Shown here piece by piece: positions 53,092 through 61,901 of a DNA stretch of 61,969 nt. The stretch spans positions 1-61,969 of the forward strand of contig JAKFYD010000016.1 of the NCBI GenBank assembly GCA_021731025.1, read 5' to 3'. The stretch's first letter is position 1. Each line of letters starts with the position of its first letter. The position numbers were made by a program, and so were the translations under genes. Source of the stretch: Pseudobdellovibrionaceae bacterium. GTDB lineage: Bacteria > Bdellovibrionota > Bdellovibrionia > Bdellovibrionales > Bdellovibrionaceae. The notes beneath the pieces were generated by a model. It was not told where the DNA came from, ran no database searches, and saw nothing but the letters and a program-made list of their open reading frames with translations.

Positions 53092-54768
53092 CTATTGGAT
53101 GTTGCGGAAGCGTATCCGCTTCGGCGCCGCAGCCTCGTCTCCGAGACGTTTTCTGCGATCTTCCTCGTACTCGGTGAAGTTCCCGTTAAAGAGAGAGACT
53201 TTAGACTCCCCTTCGAAGGCTAAGATATGAGTACAAATACGATCCAAAAACCAACGGTCATGGGAAATAACAACAGCTGAGCCCCCAAAATCCAACAGAG
53301 CTTCTTCGAGCGCTCTCATTGTGTTCACATCAAGATCATTCGTGGGTTCATCCAGCAAGAGCAGATTCGCACCTTGCTTAAGGATCTTGGCCATGTTGAC
53401 TCGATTTCTTTCTCCACCTGAAAGGGCGCCCACTTTTTTCTGCTGATCCGTTCCCGAAAAGTTAAACCAAGAAACGTAGGCCCGCGCAGGAACTTCTCTT
53501 AAACCTAAATTGATAAGATCACGCCCTTCACTGATTTCATCAAAGACGGTGCGATCCGCGCCTAAAGTTTCTCGAGATTGATCGACATAGGCCATCTTTA
53601 CAGATTGGCCGACTTTGAAAGTTCCACTGTCGGGTTTTTCCTGACCTGTAATCATGCGAAAGAGTGTTGTTTTGCCGACACCATTGGGTCCGATAACTCC
53701 AACAATGGCTCCGCGAGGAATCGTAAAGCTGACATCATCAAAAAGCAATTTAGAACCATAACCTTTAGTTACATTCTGAGCTTCGATGACCACATCACCA
53801 AGGCGTGGTCCCGGCGGAATGTAAATTTGCATTTCATTCATTTTTTCGGGTGTTGGTTCTTTCAACAAATTTTCATAGGCAGAAATACGCGCTTTGGATT
53901 TGGCCTGTCTGGCCTTTGGATTCATGCGCACCCATTCCAACTCGCGCTCGAGAGTTCTTTGTTTACGTCCTTGCTCTTTTTGTTCTTGAGAGACACGCGC
54001 TTCTTTTTGTTCAAGCCAAGAAGTGTAATTCCCTTTCCAAGGGATACCTTCACCGCGATCCAGCTCGAGGATCCAACCCGCAACATTATCTAAAAAGTAA
54101 CGATCATGGGTCACCGCAATGACGGTTCCAGGGAATCTCGCAAGATACTGCTCAAGCCACGCGACGGATTCGGCATCAAGATGATTCGTTGGCTCATCCA
54201 GAAGAAGAATGTCGGGATTGCTCATCAGTAAGCGACATAAAGCAACCCGGCGCTTTTCCCCACCCGACAACTGAGTTACGGGCAAATCACCTTCAGGACA
54301 GCGAAGAGCATCCATGGCCATTTCAATTTTTTGGTCTACTTCCCAACCGCCAAGAGCTTCGAGTTTTTCTTGAATCTCACCCTGTTTTTCAATGAGTTTG
54401 TTCATTTCATCAGGATCCAAATCAGGATTATTGAATTTTTCTGAAATAGCGTTAAAGTCTTTCATCAGTTTCGGCAACTCGCCCATTCCCGAAAAAATAT
54501 TTTCTTTCACGGTCATGGTCGGATCCAATTGAGGTTCTTGTTCCAGAAAGCCCACTCGCATTTGTTTTGCCGGGAAAGCTTCCCCAAGGAAATCCTTGTC
54601 TAAGCCAGCCATGATTTTGAGGAGACTTGATTTACCCGAACCATTCAGCCCCAGCACTCCAATTTTTGCCCCATAGAAATACGAGAGATAAATATTTTTG
54701 AGGACGTAGCGATTGGGAGGGTAAACTTTCGAGACACCCTTCATGGTATAAATAATTTCTTGGGACAC
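53092..54768 (-). CDS. ettA: Energy-dependent translational throttle EttA (ABC-F)
   Basis: GTG 54768 follows TGGAGGCTCT and gives 558 residues, close to the 555 of EttA. Two ABC domains are present: GLNGSGKSSLLK and the second GPNGVGKTTLFR, signature QLSGGEKRRV and ALSGGERNRV, Walker B LLLDEPTNHLD and LLLDEPTNDLD. The linker and arm fit ABC-F. EttA gates the ribosomal E-site according to ATP status. Downstream lies the large hairpin. Confidence 0.94.
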   Translation of the reverse strand: MSQEIIYTMKGVSKVYPPNRYVLKNIYLSYFYGAKIGVLGLNGSGKSSLLKIMAGLDKDFLGEAFPAKQMRVGFLEQEPQLDPTMTVKENIFSGMGELPKLMKDFNAISEKFNNPDLDPDEMNKLIEKQGEIQEKLEALGGWEVDQKIEMAMDALRCPEGDLPVTQLSGGEKRRVALCRLLMSNPDILLLDEPTNHLDAESVAWLEQYLARFPGTVIAVTHDRYFLDNVAGWILELDRGEGIPWKGNYTSWLEQKEARVSQEQKEQGRKQRTLERELEWVRMNPKARQAKSKARISAYENLLKEPTPEKMNEMQIYIPPGPRLGDVVIEAQNVTKGYGSKLLFDDVSFTIPRGAIVGVIGPNGVGKTTLFRMITGQEKPDSGTFKVGQSVKMAYVDQSRETLGADRTVFDEISEGRDLINLGLREVPARAYVSWFNFSGTDQQKKVGALSGGERNRVNMAKILKQGANLLLLDEPTNDLDVNTMRALEEALLDFGGSAVVISHDRWFLDRICTHILAFEGESKVSLFNGNFTEYEEDRRKRLGDEAAAPKRIRFRNIQ

Positions 54769-54884
54769 AGAGCCTCCAGTGATTGTCAATAATGGACAAT
54801 CTTTATAAAACAAAAAAAGTTGACTCACAAGAGGAAGATTCCCTTGTCAAAGATCATAGAAATGCCTTTTAATCATTGTTCCCG

Positions 54885-55103
54885 ATGAACAAACAAAGTA
54901 AAGACTCTGCCCGAAGAGCCTCAGATTCACGAAAAAAGAAGAACAACTGGGACCAGTTGAACAATAAGCTCAGCTCGGCCTTAAAGACCTGGGAAGACGT
55001 CAGTAAATCAGTGGGGACGAAGCTTTCTCCCGACGAAGAACAGCTGAAAGAGATTAAGAAATTATTAAAGGATCTGCAGTCGCGGATTGATGAGTTTAAT
55101 TGA
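54885..55103 (+). CDS. Small Lys-rich helical protein
   Basis: The ATG at 54885 gives 72 residues; a TTG nine bases upstream is possible. The product is highly charged with two predicted helices (KLSSALKTWEDVSKSV and EEQLKEIKKLLKDLQSRIDEF), perhaps a coiled coil. No clear ribosome-binding site is seen. It ends in a perfect hairpin. Function unknown. Confidence 0.6.
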   Translation: MNKQSKDSARRASDSRKKKNNWDQLNNKLSSALKTWEDVSKSVGTKLSPDEEQLKEIKKLLKDLQSRIDEFN

Positions 55104-55130
55104 GGTTACTGCCACGGTGGCAGTAACCTC
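55102..55130 (+). terminator. Perfect 13-bp hairpin after small gene
   Basis: GAGGTTACTGCCA (55102-55114) pairs fully with 55118-55130 around CGG. It begins within the stop codon of the small gene. No T-run follows, so it may be an mRNA-stabilising or weak terminating element. Confidence 0.55.
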
Positions 55131-55165
55131 GTGACCATTCCTTTAAGGCATGAGATTTTAGCGCA

Positions 55166-55915
55166 ATGCTAGAAAAACCTCAGGAAGTTGTTAAAAAACT
55201 ATTAAAAGTTAAACATCCTCACTCTAATTGTATTATCTTAGCCGGTTCAGTGGTTCGCGGTGAAGCGACAGCTTATTCCGATCTCGACCTAATTGTCCTC
55301 TATGAAAAAATTGATGCTGCTTATCGTGAATCATTCATGTTTGATGAATGGCGAATTGAAACTTTTGTCCATGATTTATCTACTCTCAGATATTTTTGCG
55401 TAAATTTGGATAAGAAAGAGGGAAAGCCGTCGCTGCCTCAAATGGTCATAGAGGGAATAGCAATTCCTAGCAGCACTGAGCTTGCTAATAAAGCGAAATC
55501 ATTTGCGGAAGAACTTTTAAAAAGTGGCCCCGCTCCGCTTTCCGATGAAGAACTTAGACTTAGGCGCTACTTTATCACTGATAGAATTGACGACATTCGT
55601 GCTCCAAGATCGAAGGGTGAGCTTATTGCCACCGGCACGCAGTTGTATTCAGCAATTTCAGATTTTTACTTCCGCTCCCGGGGTTTATGGTCTGCGGATG
55701 GAAAAACAATTCCAAGAAAACTGAAAGATCAGAATCCTCAGTTCCATGACGAATTCACTGAAGCTTTTCGTGCATTGTTTGAGAATGGAGATCAGAGCAA
55801 AGTCATCAAACTGGCCGAGGAAGTTCTCGGCCCCACTGGAGGCTTTTTGTTTGACGGGCTTAAACTTGAAGCTCCCAAAGATTGGCGAATAGATTCAGAT
55901 TTTCTAAAAACTTAG
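55166..55915 (+). CDS. Nucleotidyltransferase-fold protein
   Basis: Residues 26-45 (LAGSVVRGEATAYSDLDLIV) hold the GS-x9-SDLD motif of the nucleotidyltransferase superfamily, as in aminoglycoside adenylyltransferases and MNT enzymes. The helical C-terminal part (about 120-249) resembles a substrate-binding domain. It stands alone, without a HEPN partner. It could modify an RNA, a protein or a drug; the substrate is unknown. Confidence 0.8.
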   Translation: MLEKPQEVVKKLLKVKHPHSNCIILAGSVVRGEATAYSDLDLIVLYEKIDAAYRESFMFDEWRIETFVHDLSTLRYFCVNLDKKEGKPSLPQMVIEGIAIPSSTELANKAKSFAEELLKSGPAPLSDEELRLRRYFITDRIDDIRAPRSKGELIATGTQLYSAISDFYFRSRGLWSADGKTIPRKLKDQNPQFHDEFTEAFRALFENGDQSKVIKLAEEVLGPTGGFLFDGLKLEAPKDWRIDSDFLKT

Positions 55916-56298
55916 ATACCTTTACAGGCGATATGAACGTTCACTCCTGATGTGTTCTCATCCATATAGACTGTACTATTAATTAATCCCGAAGAAGAAA
56001 TATTACCATCGTGATTTTCGCGTCTAATTGTAACTTGCAGGGTTTCATCAGTATGTCCATAGATCGCAACTTTAAATAAAGTCTCTCCAACTTTAAGCAG
56101 CTCAGCTTCTTTATAATATTCCAAGCCATCGTCCCTTTTTTGCATAACGACTGAGTTCGATGAATATTTCGATGTTCCATTTACTGCGTAAGTTGTCACA
56201 AGACAGGAAACAGCAGTGTTACGTTTGGATTCTGCATAACTATAAATCCCCATCAGAGAGGTTAACAAAAACATCATTGGTTTAGAGAAATGCAACAT
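55912..56298 (-). CDS. Small exported protein
   Basis: The start at 56298 follows AGGAGTT and opens with a signal-like segment (KPMMFLLTSLMGIYSYAES). The 128-residue product has two cysteines in the mature part and beta-rich character. It converges with the nucleotidyltransferase gene with a four-base stop overlap. Family unknown. Confidence 0.6.
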   Translation of the reverse strand: MLHFSKPMMFLLTSLMGIYSYAESKRNTAVSCLVTTYAVNGTSKYSSNSVVMQKRDDGLEYYKEAELLKVGETLFKVAIYGHTDETLQVTIRRENHDGNISSSGLINSTVYMDENTSGVNVHIACKGI

Positions 56299-56455
56299 TT
56301 TAACTCCTAAAAAAGTTGAGGTGTTCGCCACCATAACAAAATTCGGAAAGTTTTTAAATGCACAAACTTTTGACAGGTAAAATAGTAACCCTTTCGACTC
56401 AAATGCATTAGAATATCTATGAACTTCTTTGAACTTACGAAGTTTGATATTCAGT

Positions 56456-56776
56456 TTAGCGAGACTTACTCCCGCCCCGACACTCGGGCGACACCATCGG
56501 AAATTGATCCTTCGTTTTTTCCCACTCTTCGGGAGTTAAAGCTCTTTGCGATAAAGCGTGAACTCCACCATTCAATTCGGCAGCGAGCACAGAGTTCACT
56601 TGCCGTTGACGATCAATTCGCGAAAGGCCTGCGAAGTGACCAGACACCACCAACAATCGAAAATGGGTTTCTGACCCCGGTGGCACTGAATGCTTCGAGC
56701 TTTCATTTTCGAGTTCGTAATACTCGGGATGAAAGCTCGCTTCAATTTTCTGACGAATGATTTGTTCGATCTTCAT
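56456..56776 (-). CDS. bolA: BolA family protein
   Basis: The 106-residue protein shows HFRLLVVSGHFAGLSRIDRQ, then QVNSVLAAELNGGVHALSQRALTPEEW, the BolA core. BolA proteins partner with monothiol glutaredoxins in iron handling and affect morphology. A frame on the opposite strand is an antisense shadow. The next upstream gene ends 9 bases away. Confidence 0.92.
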   Translation of the reverse strand: MKIEQIIRQKIEASFHPEYYELENESSKHSVPPGSETHFRLLVVSGHFAGLSRIDRQRQVNSVLAAELNGGVHALSQRALTPEEWEKTKDQFPMVSPECRGGSKSR

Positions 56777-56785
56777 GAATTCAAA

Positions 56786-57274
56786 TTAACGGCGCAGTTT
56801 TGATTGAGCGTAATCAATTCCTGTTTTAACCAGGGCGAAAACACCAGACTGCTCGAGCTTTTTTTCGATTTTCTTAGCTTTGCGCAAACCATAAACGGTG
56901 AAGGCTTTAGCTAAAGGTGATTCAACAGGAATTGAATCAAAACGACCATTATTCACCCACTCTTCAGCAACAGTTTCGGCAAAATCAAAAGCTTGAGGAG
57001 CCTTCTGTTTTAAAAGTTCAGAACCGTAAAACTCAATATGAACTTTTCGACGATCTGATTGATCTTGATGGTGTTGAGAGTCGTTTACATTCGAGCTATG
57101 TGCATTCGATGAAGACTCTCGTTGAGATTCTTCTCTTGAAACTTCTTGAGCCATTTCATTTCCGTCGTGGTCAACTTCGCTGGACATATCGGCAGTATCA
57201 CGCCCGGGACGACGTTGATTTTTTTTGTGTTTTTTTCCCTTATGACTGTTTGAGTGATTATCTTGTGAGCTCAT
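56786..57274 (-). CDS. ParA-neighbour protein with charged N-terminus
   Basis: The 162-residue product has a disordered, Ser/His/Asp-rich first 85 residues and a compact C-terminal helical domain (IEFYGSELLKQKAPQAFDFAETVAEEW, split over about 75-105). It overlaps the ParA gene by 17 bases, so the two are probably translated together. It may act as the ATPase's partner in place of ParB, but there is no HTH motif. Confidence 0.6.
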   Translation of the reverse strand: MSSQDNHSNSHKGKKHKKNQRRPGRDTADMSSEVDHDGNEMAQEVSREESQRESSSNAHSSNVNDSQHHQDQSDRRKVHIEFYGSELLKQKAPQAFDFAETVAEEWVNNGRFDSIPVESPLAKAFTVYGLRKAKKIEKKLEQSGVFALVKTGIDYAQSKLRR

Positions 57275-58232
57275 TGAGTTCTCCTTTATCCTGAGATTTT
57301 TGATTGAGGCCCATTATTTCGCGGGTGACGAGATCATAATCATCCTTCGCCGTCGAACGCCCGTGAAACAGGGTCTTTTGAGTTCTTATGGTGTTCTTTA
57401 CTTCAGAAGAAGTGCGAATGTAAGAAGAAATTAAGTTAGAACCATAGTGTTGACTGCACTTTTGTAAAATTTCGTGACTGAACTTCTCGCGAGCGTCAAA
57501 TTTTGTCAGTAGAATCTGCGTCGCAAAATTCAAACCAAAATCTTTTTTAATTTCTTCGAGTTCTTGCAGGTTCTTTTGCAAACCCAGCCATGAAAATTTA
57601 TCGGGGTTCAATGGCAGCAAAACAATTTCAGAAGCCACGGTGACCGCAGTATTGGTTGCGCTTAAGGCTGGCGCCGTATCAATTAAGATCAAATCGTAAT
57701 TGTTTTTAATGATATTTAGCGGAGCCTGAATCGCTTGTGCCCAATTGCGGTTGGAGTTCAACAAAACACGGTCCAATACCGAATTGTTCAGATTCGAAGG
57801 AATAAGATCAACGTGGGACTCTAAAGAAATCACACATTGCTCGACTGTGTGCTTTTTTTCGACGATATCGAGCCAAACTGGCAAATCTTCACTCTCGACT
57901 CCTAAAGAGTAGGTCAGATTAGCTTGTTGATCCAGGTCAATGAAAAGGACCCTAGCCCCATACATGGCTGCACGTAAACCAATGTTCAAAACTGTCGTGG
58001 TTTTAGCAACACCACCTTTGAGCATCTGAACCGAAATCACTTTTTTAGGATAAACAATTCCGCGTTTACTAAAAATCTGGCGAACGATTTCAGGAGGTAA
58101 ACTGATTGATGTTGAGTTGTAAGAATATTTTTCTTTGAGGTCTTCACGAAGCTCGGACACCGGAATTTCCAGGTAAGAAGCCAAATCATTCAATGAAATC
58201 TCGAAAAGAGGGGCTTTCTCGGCACTCATCAT
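57258..58232 (-). CDS. parA: ParA/Soj-type partition ATPase
   Basis: The deviant Walker A KGGVAKTTTV (about residues 68-77), Walker A' IDLDQQAN and Walker B LILIDTAPAL mark the ParA/MinD class. An N-terminal 55-residue segment (LNDLASYLEIPVSELREDLKE) resembles a winged helix, as in plasmid ParA or regulatory ParA proteins. No ParB gene is adjacent. It may position chromosomes or a cellular structure; a standard par role is unproven. Confidence 0.87.
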   Translation of the reverse strand: MMSAEKAPLFEISLNDLASYLEIPVSELREDLKEKYSYNSTSISLPPEIVRQIFSKRGIVYPKKVISVQMLKGGVAKTTTVLNIGLRAAMYGARVLFIDLDQQANLTYSLGVESEDLPVWLDIVEKKHTVEQCVISLESHVDLIPSNLNNSVLDRVLLNSNRNWAQAIQAPLNIIKNNYDLILIDTAPALSATNTAVTVASEIVLLPLNPDKFSWLGLQKNLQELEEIKKDFGLNFATQILLTKFDAREKFSHEILQKCSQHYGSNLISSYIRTSSEVKNTIRTQKTLFHGRSTAKDDYDLVTREIMGLNQKSQDKGELNELTR

Positions 58233-58280
58233 TACAGTCGAGCGGGGTTCGTCACAAATGTACAGAGCTTTTGTGCAGCG

Positions 58281-60302
58281 TTAGGTGGACTTGTTCAGGG
58301 ATTTTAAGAAGTCAGCCACCAATTGTTCTCGCGCTGCCCCACTAACAGGACGAACGCCGTGGGGAAATTCACTGTACATCGCTTTAGGGATCTCGACCAG
58401 AAAACGCGAAGGTGAAACTTTTTTTATCATTCCGTTGCGCTTCCGCTGTTGACAGCGTGTAAGGATCAAATGCTCTTGAGCCCGGGTAATGCCGACATAA
58501 AAAAGTCTTCGCTCTTCATCCTGATCACTTCCCAAACTTTTATGGGGCAAAAGATCTTCTTCGATCCCGCAAAGAAAGACGATGGGAAATTCCAGTCCTT
58601 TTGAAGCATGTAGGGTCATCAACTGAACTTTATCTCGTTGCTCGAGGTCGTCGGGATTATCCCGCAACATCAGGGACTCTAAAAATTCTTTAAGAGCTGT
58701 CGCGCTGTGCCCCCGTTTTTCGAGAGCGACATCAAGTATACGACCGAAAATTTCAACCAAGGCCCAACGCTTGTCTCCAGCGCCAGGTTCGCGACTGATT
58801 TGAATCAAATGATCTCGATAGCCAATTTCTCGCAATGCTTGGGTCAAGCGCTCACCGGGAGTTCCACTAGCCCCGTTCATAATCAAAGATGGCAGAGTCC
58901 AAAGAAATTTCTGCAAAGCCTCGAGACTTTCACCAGCTTTGTCTAAGACTTCAGCTTCTTTCCATCTTTTTGTGGCCTCGAGAAAACTGATATTATGAGC
59001 CGTTGAAAAGTGATTGAGTTTCTCGATGGTCGTATCACCTATTCCCCGAGGCGGAGTGTTGATGATGCGCTTGAAAGTCACATCTTGGGGATAAAGCGAT
59101 TGCCGAAGGTATGCGATGACATCTTTAATTTCTTTGCGATCAAAAATTGAAGTTCCTCCTGAGATCGAATAATCGATCCGCGCTTTACGCAGTGAAGATT
59201 CAATCCACGCCCCTTGAGAGTTCGAGCGATACAGTACGGCGAGATCTTTCAACGCACGTCCCTGCTGTTGAAAGCGACGAATTTCTGAAACGATCAGTTC
59301 ACTTTCATCTTCTTCGCGCTCGAGCACAAAAACTTCGGGCAATTGTTTGGCAGCGCTTTCATCCGCAAATTTTCTTTCGGCACGCAAAATTTTTCCATGA
59401 CGATGTTTATTATTAGAAATGACCTGATTCGCTAAATCCAGAATCGGCGAAACTGATCGGTAATTTCGTTCGAGCTTGACCACCATGCAATTATTAAATT
59501 CGCGAGGGAAAGAGAGAATATTTTGAACTTGGGCTCCCCGCCAACCGTAAATCGATTGATCATCATCACCAACCACGGTGAGATTTAAATTTTTCTCTGC
59601 AAGTTTTCGAATCAGTTTCATTTGAATAAGATTGGTGTCTTGAAACTCGTCCACCATAATCTGTTGATACTGTGACTGAACGTGAGCGAGAATCTCGGGA
59701 TCATTTTCAAAAAGTTTAATGGGCTTAATTAAAAGAGCTTCGAAATCTACAACTCCCAACAAATCCATACGGCGTACAAATTTTTCTTCCAGAACTTCAG
59801 CGAGCTCATCGTATTCATCGACGGCTTGATGCTTGGGCGTTTCACCGGTTCTTCGACGATTGACGATATTCAGGACGCGCTCGAGATCATAGCGGTCTTT
59901 ACCCACCACTTTGACATCTTTCATCAAATCTTTCAGAATGGACTGACAATCCGTCGTATCGACGATCCCAAAATCTTTCGGCAGACCCGCTTGGCGATGA
60001 TATTTTTTTAGCAGTTGCAAACCAAAAGAATGGAAAGTTCCCGCAGTCAGCCCTTGGGCCGCACTGCCAATTTTAACCTGCACTCGGTGTTTAAGTTCCC
60101 GTGCTGATTTGTTAGTAAAAGTCATGACTAAAACTTGATTGGCGCGAACGAGACCTTCTTGAATAAGCCGACCTGTGCGAGCCACCAGCACGGTGGTTTT
60201 TCCCGAACCAGCTCCTGCAAGAATAAGCATAGGGCCATGGTTGTGAAGGACGGCCTGAACCTGCTCGGGGTTAAGGCCCTTGAGCCAAAATTCTGATGTC
60301 AT
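58281..60302 (-). CDS. uvrD: UvrD/PcrA-type ATP-dependent DNA helicase
   Basis: The 673-residue helicase shows motif I LAGAGSGKTT (about residues 28-37), motif II VDEFQDTN, motif III GDDDQSIYGWRGA, motif IV ERNYRS, motif V QLMTLHASKGLEF and motif VI RRLFYVGITRA. It unwinds 3'-5' in nucleotide-excision and mismatch repair and clears RNA polymerase. It lies four bases from the zinc-ribbon gene upstream. Confidence 0.93.
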   Translation of the reverse strand: MTSEFWLKGLNPEQVQAVLHNHGPMLILAGAGSGKTTVLVARTGRLIQEGLVRANQVLVMTFTNKSARELKHRVQVKIGSAAQGLTAGTFHSFGLQLLKKYHRQAGLPKDFGIVDTTDCQSILKDLMKDVKVVGKDRYDLERVLNIVNRRRTGETPKHQAVDEYDELAEVLEEKFVRRMDLLGVVDFEALLIKPIKLFENDPEILAHVQSQYQQIMVDEFQDTNLIQMKLIRKLAEKNLNLTVVGDDDQSIYGWRGAQVQNILSFPREFNNCMVVKLERNYRSVSPILDLANQVISNNKHRHGKILRAERKFADESAAKQLPEVFVLEREEDESELIVSEIRRFQQQGRALKDLAVLYRSNSQGAWIESSLRKARIDYSISGGTSIFDRKEIKDVIAYLRQSLYPQDVTFKRIINTPPRGIGDTTIEKLNHFSTAHNISFLEATKRWKEAEVLDKAGESLEALQKFLWTLPSLIMNGASGTPGERLTQALREIGYRDHLIQISREPGAGDKRWALVEIFGRILDVALEKRGHSATALKEFLESLMLRDNPDDLEQRDKVQLMTLHASKGLEFPIVFLCGIEEDLLPHKSLGSDQDEERRLFYVGITRAQEHLILTRCQQRKRNGMIKKVSPSRFLVEIPKAMYSEFPHGVRPVSGAAREQLVADFLKSLNKST

Positions 60303-60305
60303 GAA

Positions 60306-60764
60306 TTAAGGTCGATTATGAATAAGCGAGCGAACTTCATCCTGAAAAACAACTTCAATCTTTTCAGGTTGAATAGCTCGAATAACTCCAAGACCAAACT
60401 TAGGATGATCTAATTTATGATTAGCTTCAAATCGAGCTTTCATGCTGTAAGTTTGGGTTGGCTTCGCATCGTTAGACTGCAACAGAGCCTCGTACTCAGC
60501 AATGTGAGCGGCACGTCGAGATTCTTCGCTGTTTTTCCCACGACGCCCAGCCGGTTTAGCTGCACCTGGTTTAGCCGCCGCACGGGGCTTTGAGGCTTTG
60601 GGAAGTGAGTAAGATTTTTGACTGCCGCAAACTTCGCATTTAATTTTTGCAGACTTTTCAGACGTATGAGCCAAAACAACATGATAGCGCTCGGCTTCGC
60701 ACTTTTTGCAAAGAGTGTAAAATGATTTTGCGACTGGAGGTAATTCTGTAATTGTAGTTGTCAT
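60306..60764 (-). CDS. Zinc-ribbon protein with CarD-like HPxFG domain
   Basis: Residues 16-50 hold two cysteine pairs (CKKCEAERY and CEVCGSQK) typical of a zinc ribbon. After a basic Ala/Gly-rich linker, the C-terminus has NHKLDHPKFGLGVIRAIQ then KIEVVFQDEVRSLIHN, a small beta fold seen in several delta-type proteins. GAGGAAC lies before the ATG. It may bind nucleic acid; the exact family is unknown. Confidence 0.65.
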   Translation of the reverse strand: MTTTITELPPVAKSFYTLCKKCEAERYHVVLAHTSEKSAKIKCEVCGSQKSYSLPKASKPRAAAKPGAAKPAGRRGKNSEESRRAAHIAEYEALLQSNDAKPTQTYSMKARFEANHKLDHPKFGLGVIRAIQPEKIEVVFQDEVRSLIHNRP

Positions 60765-60784
60765 AGTTCCTCGAAATTAGTGAC

Positions 60785-61660
60785 TCAGTAATTTGATTTC
60801 ATACGATAGATCCTTAATTTTTCGTTCAGCGCTTTAGAGGCGATCTCACCAGCACTCAAATAAAAAGGTCCTTCGTTTTTCTGGATGCGATACTGAAGGT
60901 CTATCATACTATTTTCATTCTGAGGATCAATTTCTATCTGCGTAGGTTCAAATTTTTCTAGAAATGCAAGATCAGGCTCGCGAGTAAAAAATTGTTCCCA
61001 GTTATGGGTGTCCACTTTTGCTCTATAAGTGATTGTCTTTGCATAAGAGTGCACCGGTGCATAAGCACCAATGACTTCCAAGTGCCCATAATGCGAGTGA
61101 AGTTTTAAAGCAGGTCCACCCCACTGTGTCATGCCTGTGCACTGATCCACGTTGGCGTACCACAAACCAAAGGCTTTCGATAAAAAACCCAAGCCATAAA
61201 ATTGATCAGCTTTAGGGAGAAGCGAATTTACACTGCACAAATTATGAGCGACCCACTCGCCTTTATGCATCGTGGGATTAATAATAAAAAGTGATAAGGG
61301 CGTCCATTCGGCATTTTTTTGCAGAGGCAAAATCTTTTTTAAAGCCGCAGGCAATTTTTCGGTGCGATAAGCAAATCCCGAAACAAAGCCCGGCATAACG
61401 GCACAGTCGTAAAAGACCCATCGAGGCATGGGCATTGCCGAAGGTCCAAAGGCAGCATTTTCAATAAAATAAATTTGCTCTGCAAAAGGCAGCTCTTCCA
61501 AGTGGAGGGGATTTTTCACAATCGCCTTTTCGATGAACCATCCAAGACGGTGCCGAATTCCTGGTGTGTTGATTTGATTTTCGGGCCTAACAAAAACATA
61601 AGGTCGAACATCTTCCGAGTCCAACCAATTTACCTTTTTTAAAAGTGGATCTAAAGCCAT
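60785..61660 (-). CDS. Conserved-looking protein, unknown
   Basis: The 291-residue product is soluble with many aromatic residues (YFIENAAFGPSAMPMPRW) and no motif I can name. It lies between the zinc-ribbon gene and fumC, all on the minus strand. An acetoacetate-decarboxylase-like fold was considered but no catalytic Lys motif is evident. It could be an enzyme. Confidence 0.55.
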   Translation of the reverse strand: MALDPLLKKVNWLDSEDVRPYVFVRPENQINTPGIRHRLGWFIEKAIVKNPLHLEELPFAEQIYFIENAAFGPSAMPMPRWVFYDCAVMPGFVSGFAYRTEKLPAALKKILPLQKNAEWTPLSLFIINPTMHKGEWVAHNLCSVNSLLPKADQFYGLGFLSKAFGLWYANVDQCTGMTQWGGPALKLHSHYGHLEVIGAYAPVHSYAKTITYRAKVDTHNWEQFFTREPDLAFLEKFEPTQIEIDPQNENSMIDLQYRIQKNEGPFYLSAGEIASKALNEKLRIYRMKSNY

Positions 61661-61670
61661 TTATTACTCA

Positions 61671-61901
61671 TCATTTTTGCAAAGGGCCAATCATTTCCTC
61701 GGGTCTTACGATCTTATCAAATTGTTCCGCTGTCAGTAGTCCTAATTTAACAGCCTCTTCCTTTAAGGTCGTACCATTCTTGTGGGCGGTTTTTGCTATC
61801 TTCGCTGCATTATCATAGCCCACATGAGGATTTAAAGAAGTGACCAGCATCAATGAATTGTCTAAATGCTTTTTAATTTGAGCTGTATTTGCAGTGATCC
61901 C
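61671..61901 (-). CDS. fumC: Class II fumarase FumC, C-terminal part only
   Basis: The segment reads [36 protein letters not shown], the end of class II fumarase, which converts fumarate to malate. The rest of the gene should lie upstream beyond 61901, but the sequence there is the reverse complement of the same gene. An ATG at 61934 arises only from this fold-back and is not a real start. The gene is broken by the window end. Confidence 0.85.
   Translation of the reverse strand, partial: GITANTAQIKKHLDNSLMLVTSLNPHVGYDNAAKIAKTAHKNGTTLKEEAVKLGLLTAEQFDKIVRPEEMIGPLQK

Noticed and set aside
53578-54093. A 171-codon frame antisense to ettA
   Set aside because: Its sequence is a shadow of conserved ABC motifs on the other strand.
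56419-56760. A 113-codon frame antisense to bolA
   Set aside because: It lies opposite a clear BolA gene and has no recognised domain.
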